From assembly GCA_963850765.1 (NCBI GenBank), contig CAWKMN010000003.1, positions 1,656,446 to 1,720,445 on the forward strand: a stretch of DNA of 64,000 nt, in the 5' to 3' direction. Under the pieces are notes generated by a model, which was given only the letters and a program-made list of their open reading frames with translations, had not been told where the DNA came from and ran no database searches. This DNA is from CAWKMN01 sp963850765. GTDB taxonomy: Bacteria; Chloroflexota; Anaerolineae; Aggregatilineales; Aggregatilineaceae. Positions 45,211 through 54,764 of this stretch are shown piece after piece. The position numbers were made by a program, and so were the translations under genes. The stretch's first letter is position 1; each line of letters opens with the position of its first letter.

Positions 45211-45808
45211 GGACGACTTTCCCTCCTTCTAACCGGTACAGCCGGGTTAGCTGGCTGTGGTCATAGACCAGATGGCTCACGACGACGGATGATCGTCCGA
45301 CCTGGGCCATTTCGCGGGCCAACGCCCAAAAATCGAGATAAGACTCGTAATCAAAACCCTGATACGGCTCGTCCAGGAGCAGCAGATCCGGGTCGTGCAG
45401 CAGCGCCAGGATCAGATTGAGCTTCTGGCGCGTGCCGCCGCTGAGCGTGCTGGCATTTTGCTTCCCATACTGGCGGCAGTTGAGACGTTCCATCAGGGCA
45501 TGACCGCGCTTGAGAGCTTCTTGCCGGGATAATCCGTAACCCGCGCCGAAGTAGATGATGTTTTCTTCGATGGTCAGTCCATCGAACAGCAGCGGCTCCT
45601 GCGGGCAGTATCCGTACTGGCTGTTCATGCGGACCCGGCCCCGATCCAGCGGCAGCAGGCCGACCACGATGCGCAGCAGCGTGCTTTTGCCGGAGCCGTT
45701 TTCGCCCACCACGCCCACGACCTCGCCCCGCTCGACCTGAAGATCGACGCCCTTCAGCACGGGTGTGTGCTTGAACCGTTTGTGGATGTCTTCCGCTATC
45801 AGCAGCAT
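45203..45808 (-). CDS. ABC transporter ATP-binding protein
   Basis: 201 residues. Walker A is GENGSGKST near residue 39, the Q-loop CPQEPLLFDG near 68, the signature TLSGGTRQKLNL near 117, and Walker B LLLLDEPYQGFD near 140; the H-loop SHLVYDHSQ follows near 180. Length is typical of exporter ATPases. Coupled to the permease gene downstream. GAAGGATGG precedes ATG 45808. Confidence 0.92.
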   Translation of the reverse strand: MLLIAEDIHKRFKHTPVLKGVDLQVERGEVVGVVGENGSGKSTLLRIVVGLLPLDRGRVRMNSQYGYCPQEPLLFDGLTIEENIIYFGAGYGLSRQEALKRGHALMERLNCRQYGKQNASTLSGGTRQKLNLILALLHDPDLLLLDEPYQGFDYESYLDFWALAREMAQVGRSSVVVSHLVYDHSQLTRLYRLEGGKVVHA

Positions 45809-45885
45809 CTCGTACCATCCTTCATCCAATCACGAGGTTTGAACGTGGGGCCGGCATGGCCCCACATCCTCATTCCATGACGAAC

Positions 45886-47022
45886 TTATTGACCGGGCGG
45901 CAGCGGCTCGCCTTGAATTGTTGTCAAGCCATCGAACCGCACGACGGCACCCGATCCCGGCGCACCAAGTCCGTTGATGGTCACAAATGCGTTTCCGTCC
46001 TGGTCGAATGCCAGCGACGTCGGAAACGAGAGCCCGCTGACCAGGATCTCCGAGGCATCGCCTTCTTTCACGCGCACGAGTGATCCGGCATTCAGAGCGG
46101 GGCCTTGTTCTGTGAACATACCAAACTGGACAGCGTACAGCTCGCCATCGGGTCCGCGCTGCAAATCGGTGGGCATAGTCAGGCCGGTTGCATAGTCGCT
46201 GACTTCACCTTCCGGCGTGACGCGCACGACCTTGGCCGTGCCGGGCAAAAACGGGAAGCCGCTCAGCAGCGAGACATAGGCGTTTCCCGCGTCGTCAAAG
46301 GCGACGGCGGTCGGAACTGGGTCCGCTTCAACGGCGTTGTCTCGTTCGTTGTTAGGGAACGCGCCGGGCAGACCGTCAAAGGTCGCTACGTGTTCGATGG
46401 CACCGGAAGCCGGGTCGATACGCATTAGAGTGTTGGCTCCAGACTCGGCTACCCAGAGCCAGCCGTCCGGGCCAACGGCGATGCCGTAGGGGTGGGATTC
46501 AAGCTTGAAACCATCGGGGTTATTCGCTTCCTCAAACGCCCACAGATCGGCCACCTGCGTGACCTCACTCCCTTCAACCCGCACCACCGATGCGACGAGA
46601 TCGGGCGAGTCACCGAGGCCTCCAAGCCAGGCCCCGCTGGTCGCATAGAGCACGCCATCCAGCCAGACCAGGCGTGCGCCGCCGACGTGTTCCATATCCG
46701 ACGCCTTGATCGAGGGCAGCGCCGCCGTGTCGCTCTGGGTGCCGTCAGGTGATAACATCACGATCCGAGCGGTCGGCCCCATGGTGGTGGGAGCAGGCTC
46801 GCCCGTTTCCAATGAAAGGTACTGAATTTCATCGTCGCCACCCATTCCGCTTTCGATGACCCACAGATTGCCGTCGGCATCTACGGTAATCCCCTGCGGA
46901 CCGTTAAAACCCTCAGCGAGGATGGTTCCTCCCTCCATCTCCTGCAATGGTGACTGTGCCGCTGCCAGATTGGGCAGGACAAACAAAATCGCTGCCATCA
47001 ATACCACTATCCGATACCACAT
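45886..47022 (-). CDS. ScyD/ScyE family secreted beta-propeller protein
   Basis: 379 residues. N-terminal signal peptide (MWYRIVVLMAAILFVLPNLAAA), then repeated blades such as GPQGITVDADGNLWVIES, SHPYGIAVGPDGWLWVAES, VPTAVAFDDAGNAYVSLL, MPTDLQRGPDGELYAVQF and FPTSLAFDQDGNAFVTIN. These NHL/SMP-30-like repeats match the ScyD/ScyE family, proteins of largely unknown role outside pigment operons. AGGAG precedes ATG 47022. Upstream of the ABC genes on the same strand. Confidence 0.85.
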   Translation of the reverse strand: MWYRIVVLMAAILFVLPNLAAAQSPLQEMEGGTILAEGFNGPQGITVDADGNLWVIESGMGGDDEIQYLSLETGEPAPTTMGPTARIVMLSPDGTQSDTAALPSIKASDMEHVGGARLVWLDGVLYATSGAWLGGLGDSPDLVASVVRVEGSEVTQVADLWAFEEANNPDGFKLESHPYGIAVGPDGWLWVAESGANTLMRIDPASGAIEHVATFDGLPGAFPNNERDNAVEADPVPTAVAFDDAGNAYVSLLSGFPFLPGTAKVVRVTPEGEVSDYATGLTMPTDLQRGPDGELYAVQFGMFTEQGPALNAGSLVRVKEGDASEILVSGLSFPTSLAFDQDGNAFVTINGLGAPGSGAVVRFDGLTTIQGEPLPPGQ

Positions 47023-47169
47023 GAGCTGCTTCTCCTCGAATCTATCATCATCTCTGTACAACCAGCTTACAGGCAGACCTGTCCCGCTGTCATGAGATGC
47101 GGAACTCAATTTGATCCGGGAAAAACGCCTATACGGGTCGGGACCAGGAACTTATGCCGAGAATCGGAC

Positions 47170-47282
47170 CTGCAGCCCCCTAAATCCCCCTCTCCAACCA
47201 AGTTAGAGAGGGGGACTTGCCAGCGTGTTCTCCCCGTCTCAGGCCTGGCCGGAGAGGGGCAAGCGGGCTTGTCCCGCCAGCC
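47170..47282. repeat. long hairpin-type interspersed repeat, copy E
   Basis: CCCCCTCTCCAACCAAGTTAGAGAGGGGG and a GCCTGGCCGGAGAGGGGC arm, followed by GCGGGCTTGTCCCGCC. It is closest in sequence to copy D at 32.8 kb. The rest of 47023-47412 shows no gene. Confidence 0.75.
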
Positions 47283-47412
47283 GATAACCAACAACGAGCA
47301 TAAGGGCCGAATAATGTCCAGGGGGAATGGCTTCAGATACGATCATGAAAAACAGCCCTGGCGATGGATCTTCCAGAGCTGTTTGGACGCTGCAAAGTTT
47401 GGGGTTTGCGGG

Positions 47413-48574
47413 CTAACCGTGGCGCTGCAAGAAGCGATGCATGCGCTCCAGCGCTTCTTCGATCTTTCCGTAGGCGGTGGCATAGCACGCGCGTACATGA
47501 CCCGCGCCGGACTCTCCGAACGCCGTGCCGGGGATAACCGCTACCCGCTCTTCCTTGAGCAGGGCTTCGGCAAAGGTCTGCTCATCCATCCCGGTCGCCG
47601 TGACATTCGGAAACGCATAAAACGCGCCGCGCGGCTCGAAGCAGGTCAGGCCCAGTTCATTGAACCCATTCACGATCAGGCGGCGGCGGCGGTCGTATTC
47701 GGTCCGCATGGCCTCGACATCCTCTTCGGCGGTAGCGAGCGTGGCCGAGACGGCAAACTGCGCCGCCGTTGGCGCGGACATGATTGTATATTGGTGGATT
47801 TTGCGCATGGCCGCGATCAGGGAGGCGGGGCCAACCGCATAGCCCAGACGCCAGCCGGTCATGGCGTGACTTTTGCTGAAGCCACCCATACACCAGCGTG
47901 CGGGCGCGCATATTGGGCAGGGTGGCAAAATGGGTATGCTCGATCCCGTACACGAGGCGGTCGTATATTTCGTCGGAGATGACCAGCAGATCGTGTTTCT
48001 CGGCCACATCCGCGATCTCGCACAGGCGCTCGCGCGTCATCACCGCGCCGGTGGGGTTGTTGGGATAGCCGATCAGGATGGCTTTGGTGCGGGGCGTTAC
48101 CACCGCTTCGACTTCGGCACCTGTCACCTGGAAATGGTTTTCGACCACCGTGTTAATGACCACCGGAACGCCGCCGGCAAAGACGACTTCGGGCGTATAG
48201 GCTACAAAACACGGCTGCGGAACGATCACTTCTTCGCCGGGGTTCAGCGCGGCGTTCATCACCAGATAGAGCGCCTCGCTCACGCCTACCGTGATCAGGA
48301 TCTCCGTCTCCGGGTCGTACTCAATGCCGTATAACCGCTGAAGATACTGGCTGATCACCTGGCGCAGTTCCACCGTGCCACTGTTGCTGGTGTAATGGGT
48401 ATGGCCCTGCTTCAGGGATTCGATCCCGGCGCGCAGAATCACATCCGGCGTGATAAAATCCGGCTCACCAATGCCCAGCGAGATCACGTCGGTCATGGTT
48501 GCGCTGATGTCGAAAAATTTGCGAATCCCGGACGGGGGAACGGACTCAACCCGATCTGAAAGAAAATTGCGCAT
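47413..48574 (-). CDS. class I/II aminotransferase (frameshifted)
   Basis: About 387 residues. The first part (48574-~47890) shows FFDISATMTDVISLGIGEPDF, GHTHYTSNSGTVELR, YPNNPTGAVMTRE and SDEIYDRLVY; the second shows the PLP Lys in GGFSKSHAMTGWRLGY, TAAQFAVSATLATAEED and GAFYAFPN. The frame changes near 47885. It is an aspartate/aromatic-like aminotransferase; the substrate is not decided. AGGAGCGACG precedes ATG 48574. Confidence 0.9.
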
Positions 48575-48676
48575 CGTCGCTCCTGAAATAAAATAAATCG
48601 TAAGCCCATCGTCAGGGGAATGGGTGAGGAACACAATCTGGCGGAATTTCAAAACATGCACACTGTAGCTCGAAAA

Positions 48677-48706
48677 TGGTCTGAATGGTAGAACCAATCC
48701 AGACCA
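48677..48706. other. inverted repeat near the aminotransferase 5' side
   Basis: TGGTCTG (48677-48683) and CAGACCA (48700-48706) are a perfect 7-bp inverted repeat with a 16-base centre that itself contains GGT...ACC. It lies between the aminotransferase start and the lipoprotein stop and could be an operator or a weak hairpin. Confidence 0.4.
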
Positions 48707-48748
48707 TATAAGACAGATCGTAGACCAATGAGGTTGGAGGCGGGAAGA

Positions 48749-49261
48749 TCAGGGCAGCTTAAAGAAGACGCGCTGCTCCTCGCCGTATTCGGCTACAGCA
48801 GATGAGATGTTGATGCCGCGCGGCACTTCATAGGACAGCCAGCCGGCCTTCGCCGCGTCGCCCAGAATCTCGCCCTCAAGCGGATCGTCTACCGTTTCCG
48901 TTAAGATTGGCTCATATAAAGCGCCCGTGTCGTCTACGAGTTTGATCTCCTGCCCGATCTCCTCAAGCTGGCAAATCTCGTCGTCTTCGCGCCCGCATTG
49001 GATCTCGACTTGCAGCCGCACCGGGACCATCTGCATATCATCAACTGTCTGATCGGCCTCGTCCTTCTGCGGCCAGACGACGCTCAACGCGCGCACGTTG
49101 TAGGTCGTCGTTTTGGCGTAGGTTCGCGCCGGGACCGGATTCTCACGCGTGCCCCGGCCATCGTTCAGCAACTCGGCGGAAAAGAGGGTACAGGCCGCGC
49201 TGGCCAGCATCAGCAGCATGATCACCAGCAGCGGATAACTCTGTCGCCGGGGTACAGCCAT
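48749..49261 (-). CDS. putative lipoprotein
   Basis: About 170 residues from ATG 49261. A lipobox LASAAC at residues 19-24 marks a lipoprotein signal peptide; earlier in-frame starts (49321, 49330) overlap the corA end and would add a long tail before the signal. The mature part is beta-rich and acidic, with ENPVPARTYAKTTTYNVR resembling DUF4352-type binding domains. Function unknown. Confidence 0.6.
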   Translation of the reverse strand: MAVPRRQSYPLLVIMLLMLASAACTLFSAELLNDGRGTRENPVPARTYAKTTTYNVRALSVVWPQKDEADQTVDDMQMVPVRLQVEIQCGREDDEICQLEEIGQEIKLVDDTGALYEPILTETVDDPLEGEILGDAAKAGWLSYEVPRGINISSAVAEYGEEQRVFFKLP

Positions 49262-49320
49262 GATGGCGTGATCAGCCGCGCGCGGAAATTGGAACCTGCT
49301 CGATTGTCGTTCTGAAACCA

Positions 49321-50310
49321 TCATAACCATCCCCTATACTTAAAGAACCACGTCATGAAGCCTGCACTCAGGAGCATCAGGACCAGGATAAGGCCGAAAA
49401 AGAGAGAACCGCTCATGGGAATAACAAAGCCGGGATCGGTCGTGACGAAATTCAGCCCGAACAAACCGATCAGGAACGTCAGCGGCAGAAAGATCATGGA
49501 CAAAATGGTTAAACGGTTGACCGCGTTGGTCAGCCGGGAGGCTTCCCGATTGCGGATGAGATCCAACACATTGTTGGTGAAATCGCCCTGTGAATCCAGC
49601 ACATCGTACACGCGCAGCAGCCGTTCATACAGATGCCGGAACAGATCGCGGTTTTCAGGATTGCGCACCAGGCGCTCCTGGCCGACGACGTTGGACAGCA
49701 CTTCGCGCTGCGGTGAGAGCGTCTGGCGGATGCGCATCAACTGATGCTTGATATGGTAGACCTCCGGCTGTGAGATCGAGTTGCCGGACAGTGCTGCGTT
49801 TTCCAGGTCGTTCAGCGTGACGGTGAGCTTGTCCAGCAGCGGATAATACGCATCGACCACAAACTGAGCGGTCAGGTACAAAAAATAGGCTGCCCCGTGC
49901 TCCCAGCTTGTGATGTCTTTGGTCGCTCGTTCGTAGGCGTCGTCCACCGTTTTCGTTTCGTTGCGCCGGACCGTGATGAAATAGTTATCCCCGATGAGAC
50001 AGTGGATTTCGCGCGCGTTCACCTGCTTCAGGCGCATCACAGGTTGAAAGAGCGACAGGAACACATACTGGGTATAGACCAGCATCGAGGGACGGCGGTC
50101 TTCGCGATTCAGATCCTGCACGACGGCGGGATGTAAATCGAGTGTTGATTCCAGCCAGGGCAGGTCGTCTTCAACCGGATCGTTGATGTCGATCCACATA
50201 ATGGCGGTTCCGTCCATCAGCGCCTTTTCGAGATTCTCGTTGGGCAGGTTGCGCTGGATGGTGTAGCCATTGCCTGACTCATCTTTTGTCCCAACCAATG
50301 AACGTAACAA
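49321..50310 (-). CDS. corA: CorA family magnesium transporter
   Basis: 329 residues, the usual CorA length. A soluble N-terminal domain (~1-265) contains WIDINDP and YLTAQFVVDAYYPLL; two C-terminal membrane helices follow (~268-290 and ~305-325). The signature loop reads GLNF rather than GMN, a recognised variant. CorA and relatives move Mg2+, Co2+ or Ni2+ by a pentameric pore; some ZntB members move Zn2+. Confidence 0.85.
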   Translation of the reverse strand: MLRSLVGTKDESGNGYTIQRNLPNENLEKALMDGTAIMWIDINDPVEDDLPWLESTLDLHPAVVQDLNREDRRPSMLVYTQYVFLSLFQPVMRLKQVNAREIHCLIGDNYFITVRRNETKTVDDAYERATKDITSWEHGAAYFLYLTAQFVVDAYYPLLDKLTVTLNDLENAALSGNSISQPEVYHIKHQLMRIRQTLSPQREVLSNVVGQERLVRNPENRDLFRHLYERLLRVYDVLDSQGDFTNNVLDLIRNREASRLTNAVNRLTILSMIFLPLTFLIGLFGLNFVTTDPGFVIPMSGSLFFGLILVLMLLSAGFMTWFFKYRGWL

Positions 50311-50367
50311 GCCCCACCACCTTTTCCTTGCTTGATCAATTCAGTACGATGGCCCTGCCTCTGTCGG

Positions 50368-51123
50368 TCAGAGCACAGCCTTCAGCAGATCCGCTTCGGA
50401 CTGATTTCTGCCGGCATCCTCAATCACGCGTGGGGTCAGCGGCTGCCCCTCGGCCGCAATAATATACCCGCCCTCGGAGACGACGGTACGCTGAGCACGA
50501 CATCCGACCGCGTGTTGGAGCAGCAGCCTGGCGAACGGCTGTGGAGTCACGAGGGCGGTGTCTTCGGCCTGCCGGATCCAGCGCTGAAGCGCTTCAAACA
50601 GATGCGCCCGGCAGTCCCTGGGCGCGGCGATCGAGGTCGCCTTGAAAGGAACCTGCACAGTATTGCTGTCTTTGTCAAACGTAACTCGCTCAGGGGCAGG
50701 CAAAAAAGCATGATCGCGGTCAGATGGAGCCAGCAGCCCCCCCACGACGTCATACCCGACGATGGCCCCACTTTGCTCGTCAAAATAAACGTCAAACAGG
50801 CTGCCCAGAAATTGGCCGTCACTTGCTTTGAAGCGCGTGCCCTCACTGATCGTGCCCTGCTTGAAGAGCTGCTTCAGGTCAAACAACTCGTCTGCGTTCA
50901 CAATCATGGTGAGTGCCCAGGTAATCACTCGCTCCGGCTCGACAGCCTTCACCCCGATCCAGGGCAAAACAGCAGCCGAGCTTTGGCTCAGCTGCTCGTT
51001 AAGAACAAAAGCCCCCAGTTGGTTGGAATAGGGATCAATCAGCACATCTTTAACCGTGCCAACCCTATCCCCTGAACGCTCGGATATTATGGGATTTTCA
51101 ATAACCTGCTTCCCTTTCAACAT
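50368..51123 (-). CDS. PRC-barrel domain protein
   Basis: 251 residues. The first PRC-barrel (~1-85) contains GKQVIENPIISERSGDRVGTVKDVLIDP; a second (~85-165) contains GTISEGTRFKASDGQFLGSLFDVYFDEQSGAIVGYDV. The remainder is Leu/Ala-rich and less conserved. PRC-barrels occur in photosynthetic reaction-centre H subunits and RimM; the role here is unknown. No membrane segment is seen. Confidence 0.75.
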   Translation of the reverse strand: MLKGKQVIENPIISERSGDRVGTVKDVLIDPYSNQLGAFVLNEQLSQSSAAVLPWIGVKAVEPERVITWALTMIVNADELFDLKQLFKQGTISEGTRFKASDGQFLGSLFDVYFDEQSGAIVGYDVVGGLLAPSDRDHAFLPAPERVTFDKDSNTVQVPFKATSIAAPRDCRAHLFEALQRWIRQAEDTALVTPQPFARLLLQHAVGCRAQRTVVSEGGYIIAAEGQPLTPRVIEDAGRNQSEADLLKAVL

Positions 51124-51269
51124 GTCATCACAACCGATCCTGGCTAGCGGCAGCAGAGCTTATGCAGTGGGCAATTATTGCTGTTAAAAAGATAATCAAA
51201 AACCAGGTGAGCAGCATGAGGAAATCAGTCGATATGGAGATAGGCCAAAAGGGGGATCTTTATCTCCTT

Positions 51270-51914
51270 TCAGATTATGACCAGGTTGTACTTGAGGGCA
51301 AGCGCAACCGCCTCGGCCCGATTGGAGGCATGCAGCTTCGAGAGAATATTCGATACGTGATTCTTCACCGTCGAGCGGCTGATCACGAGTTTTTCCGCGA
51401 TCTCCTGATTGCTCAGACCCTCGACAATCAAGCTCAGAACCTCACGTTCCCGGTCGGTCAGCTCATGGCCGGGCGGGAGGGGCTGGGTCGCGGCTTCGAT
51501 CAATACCTGGGCGGCTTCGGGGGCCAGCGTGGCGCGGCCTTCGTAGGCACCGCGAATCGCTTTAGCCAGGTCATCGATCGACACATTTTTGAGCAGGTAG
51601 CTGATTGCGCCGGCTTGCAGGGCCTCATAAACGAGTTTTTCCTCTTTAAAGGTCGTTAGCGCGATAATGCGAATATGCGGGTAGACTGACACGATGTGTC
51701 TGATGGCGGTTACGCCATCCGTACCGGGCATCACGAGATCCATCAAAATGATGTCGGGTTGCAGTTTCTCGCACTGCCGGATAGCCTGATCGCCGCTGCT
51801 TGCCTCACCAATAAAATTCAGATCGTCAAATGAATCCAGCATATTGATCAGGCCACCGCGAACAATATCGTGATCATCCACCACCATCACGCGGATAATT
51901 TTTCTCTCGCTCAT
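51270..51914 (-). CDS. NarL/FixJ-family response regulator
   Basis: 214 residues. Receiver with acidic pair VVDDHD, phospho-acceptor Asp in DIILMDLVMPGTDG near residue 55 and Lys in SYLLKNVS; LuxR-type HTH with LTDREREVLSLIVEGLSNQEIAEKL and STVKNHVSNILSKL. ATG 51914 overlaps the kinase stop as ATGA, so the pair is translationally coupled. Confidence 0.93.
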   Translation of the reverse strand: MSERKIIRVMVVDDHDIVRGGLINMLDSFDDLNFIGEASSGDQAIRQCEKLQPDIILMDLVMPGTDGVTAIRHIVSVYPHIRIIALTTFKEEKLVYEALQAGAISYLLKNVSIDDLAKAIRGAYEGRATLAPEAAQVLIEAATQPLPPGHELTDREREVLSLIVEGLSNQEIAEKLVISRSTVKNHVSNILSKLHASNRAEAVALALKYNLVII

Positions 51915-54646
51915 GCTGTTTCCTCTCCCATCTGGTTAGACCAAATGACGGCGATCTGAGTACCTTGCCCCGGCACGCTGGTTATATCGAGTTTAGCATC
52001 AATGCTTTCGGCTCGCTCTCGCATGAACCCCAGCCCCAGACTGGCGGGCCGAATGGTCGCCGGATCAAAACCCTGCCCGTTATCCCGAATATCGAGCATG
52101 ACCTGACCATTGTGCTGGGTCAGGTGGATGGCGACAGTCGAGGCGCGGGCGTGTTTTACGATATTATTCAGCGCTTCCTGGGCGATCCGGTACAGAACCA
52201 GCTTGACGTCGGGCGACAGCGTGTTGGCCTTTTCGAGATCCATCGTGATATCCAGCCGTTTGCGGCTTTGGACCGCTTCGGCCAGTTGCTGCAGCAGTTC
52301 CTCGAAGCCAATATCCGTCAGGGCTTCAGGCCGGAGTTCTAGCAGCACGGCGCGTGTCTCGGCCAGGGCTCCCCGCGTGAGCCGGTGTAAGTCGGCCAGT
52401 TTGGGGCCAACGCTGGCCGGATCCCGCTGCCACTGCCGGACAAACGCCTCAGCGGTAATCGTGGCCGAAAAAAGTGTTTGGCTGACCGCATCGTGCAGGT
52501 CGCGCGCGAGGCGCTGGCGCTCCTGATGGGCGGCCAGTTCGCGCGCCTGTTCAAGTAAGAGCGCGTTTCGAATGGCAATCGCGGCCTGGTCAGCAAAACC
52601 CTGCAATCGATCCGCATGAATGGGGGTAAAAAAATACGGCGTCAGACTGCACAGGTTGATGAAACCCATCACTTCATCTCGGGAACAGATCGGCACGCCC
52701 GCGCAGGAGCGCCAGAACAGGGCCGGTGACGATTTAAAGGCCGGCATGTCTGCGGCAGCATCCAGCACATCCGGAATAATCAGCGGCTTGCGGGTCTCGC
52801 TCATGGAGCGCAGATTCGGCGTTTCCTCCACCGGGAATTCCAGCGCTTCCAGTTCGACCTGAAGCCCCCGGCTGTCATAGCCTCGGCTGCGCACAACGCG
52901 TGCCATACCATTCTTGACCAGCATGATCTCTGCCGCGTCATGAGGGACCACCTGCTCAATATGGATCAGCAGCCGGTCGAGGACTTCGGGCATGTCGCGG
53001 GTGCTGTTCAGCGCATTGGCAATATCGCGCATAGCCTCGGCCAGCAAGCGCTGCTCGTGTTCGGTCGCCATCAGCCGCTTGTAGTCGGTGACGTCTTTGG
53101 CGATGCCAGCGACCCGGTAAATTTCGCCGGTGCTGCTGCGGATCGGGAATGTGCTCGAGTGAACCCAGCGTTCCTCGCCGTCGGGCCGGATGACGCGGTA
53201 TTCCTCGTCAAAGCCGCCGTGAGGATGTCTCCGCCCAGCCTCCATCACGCGGTCGCGGTCATCCGGATGGATCATGTCGAGGAGCGATGCAGGCTGCTCG
53301 TAAAGCTGCTCTCGCCGGATGCCCCATACCGTGCTACAGGCCGCGCTGACATACAACATCTGTCCCTGTTCGACATCGGACAGCCAGACCACCTCGCTGA
53401 TGTTTTCGGTGAGCTGGCGGAGACGCTGTTCGCTCTCCTGCCGCATATTCTGAAGCCAGACCAGCGTCGTAATATCGCGGGCGATGGACGATGCACCGAT
53501 GATCTCACCAGCCGCGTTCTTGATGGGCGAGACCGTCAGGGCGATGTCAATCAGCTTACCATCCTTTCGCACCCGTTTGGTTTCCAGGTGCGAAACCGGC
53601 TCTCCCCGCCGGATGCGCGTCATGATGCGGTCGAACTGGTCTTCGTAACCGGGTGGGAAGAGAATCGTGACCGACTGGCCAACCACTTCATCGGCGGTAT
53701 AACCATATATCCGCTCGGCGGCTGCATTCCAACTCAGCAGGATACCTTCCAGCGTTTTGCTGAAGATGGCGTCGTCTGAACTGGCAATAATCGCCGCCAG
53801 GTGCAGTTGATCCCGTTCGGCAAACTTTCGGGGCGAAATATCCTGCACGACACTGAGACACCGCAGGGGCGTCTCGTCGTTGGTTTTGGCCTTGGTGGTC
53901 GTTTTACTTACCCAGACAATGCTGCCATTTTTGTGGATGAAGCGTTTTTCGATGGTATAGTGCTCCTGCTGGCCGCTCAGCAGACGTTGAAAACTTGCCC
54001 AGTCTTCCTGAGCGTCATCCGGGTAAGTCAGGTCGATAAATGACCTCCCCAGCAGTTCATCCGAGCGATAGCCCACGATCTCACAGAACTTCTCGTTCAC
54101 CCGTTGGAAACGGCCGTCCGTATCCACGAAATTCAGCCCGACCGCAGCCTGCGCGAATATCGCGCGAAAGCGTTCTTCACTCTCGCGCAGAGCGGTCTCG
54201 GTGTGATGCCGTTCGACCGCATACCGGATGGCCCGCTGCAAGGTTTTGCTGTCCAGCTGTTCTTTCACCAGATAATCTTGCGCCCCGCTTTGCAGCGCTT
54301 CGATTCCTTCGGCTTCGTTTTCAATCGATGTAATGGCGATCACGGCCATAGTCGGTGTGTGTGTCCGCACGCCGATCAGGCTGCCCAGACCCTGGCTGCC
54401 CGCCAGTTCCAGATTGACAAGCACGATGTCTGGATTGGCGTTTCCGAGCTGTTCGAGCCCGGCTGCAAGGTGGGTAACAACGGACAACTCGATCATATCC
54501 TGGACGTTCGACAGCAGCTCCTGGATTTTACGGGTATCGGCAGGATTATCTTCGATCATCAGAACCTGGATGGGCCGGGGTGATGCCTGGACAGGCGATC
54601 GGTGGGATCGGAATACAAGCGCGTTCCACCAGTCCGGGTCGTGCAT
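51911..54646 (-). CDS. receiver-PAS-GAF hybrid sensor histidine kinase
   Basis: 911 residues, apparently cytoplasmic (no membrane helices). Receiver at the N-terminus (~25-145; LMIEDNPADTRKIQ), then three PAS domains (~150-530; FRAIFAQAAVGLNFVD, DDAIFSKTLEGILLSWNAAAERIYGY, and QLTENISEVVWLSD), a GAF domain (~560-700), the HisKA_3 helix (QRLARDLHDAVSQTLFSATI near 715) and HATPase_c (~795-900; EALNNIVKHARA, DIRDNGQGFDP). The N-terminal receiver has Asp in VLVNLELAGSQG position replaced (VNLEL rather than V-L-D), so it may not be phosphorylated. Signal unknown; partner is the overlapping regulator. Confidence 0.9.
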   Translation of the reverse strand: MHDPDWWNALVFRSHRSPVQASPRPIQVLMIEDNPADTRKIQELLSNVQDMIELSVVTHLAAGLEQLGNANPDIVLVNLELAGSQGLGSLIGVRTHTPTMAVIAITSIENEAEGIEALQSGAQDYLVKEQLDSKTLQRAIRYAVERHHTETALRESEERFRAIFAQAAVGLNFVDTDGRFQRVNEKFCEIVGYRSDELLGRSFIDLTYPDDAQEDWASFQRLLSGQQEHYTIEKRFIHKNGSIVWVSKTTTKAKTNDETPLRCLSVVQDISPRKFAERDQLHLAAIIASSDDAIFSKTLEGILLSWNAAAERIYGYTADEVVGQSVTILFPPGYEDQFDRIMTRIRRGEPVSHLETKRVRKDGKLIDIALTVSPIKNAAGEIIGASSIARDITTLVWLQNMRQESEQRLRQLTENISEVVWLSDVEQGQMLYVSAACSTVWGIRREQLYEQPASLLDMIHPDDRDRVMEAGRRHPHGGFDEEYRVIRPDGEERWVHSSTFPIRSSTGEIYRVAGIAKDVTDYKRLMATEHEQRLLAEAMRDIANALNSTRDMPEVLDRLLIHIEQVVPHDAAEIMLVKNGMARVVRSRGYDSRGLQVELEALEFPVEETPNLRSMSETRKPLIIPDVLDAAADMPAFKSSPALFWRSCAGVPICSRDEVMGFINLCSLTPYFFTPIHADRLQGFADQAAIAIRNALLLEQARELAAHQERQRLARDLHDAVSQTLFSATITAEAFVRQWQRDPASVGPKLADLHRLTRGALAETRAVLLELRPEALTDIGFEELLQQLAEAVQSRKRLDITMDLEKANTLSPDVKLVLYRIAQEALNNIVKHARASTVAIHLTQHNGQVMLDIRDNGQGFDPATIRPASLGLGFMRERAESIDAKLDITSVPGQGTQIAVIWSNQMGEETA

Positions 54647-54764
54647 GTCGTTGCCTCTTTTCTTAGCTCAGATAATAAAGTAAACCGACATGGTTGCCCA
54701 AGACCAGTTCCAGGCGATCGGTGGGGGTAAAATCCGGTTTTGAATGGAAAATTGGAAGAGCTTG

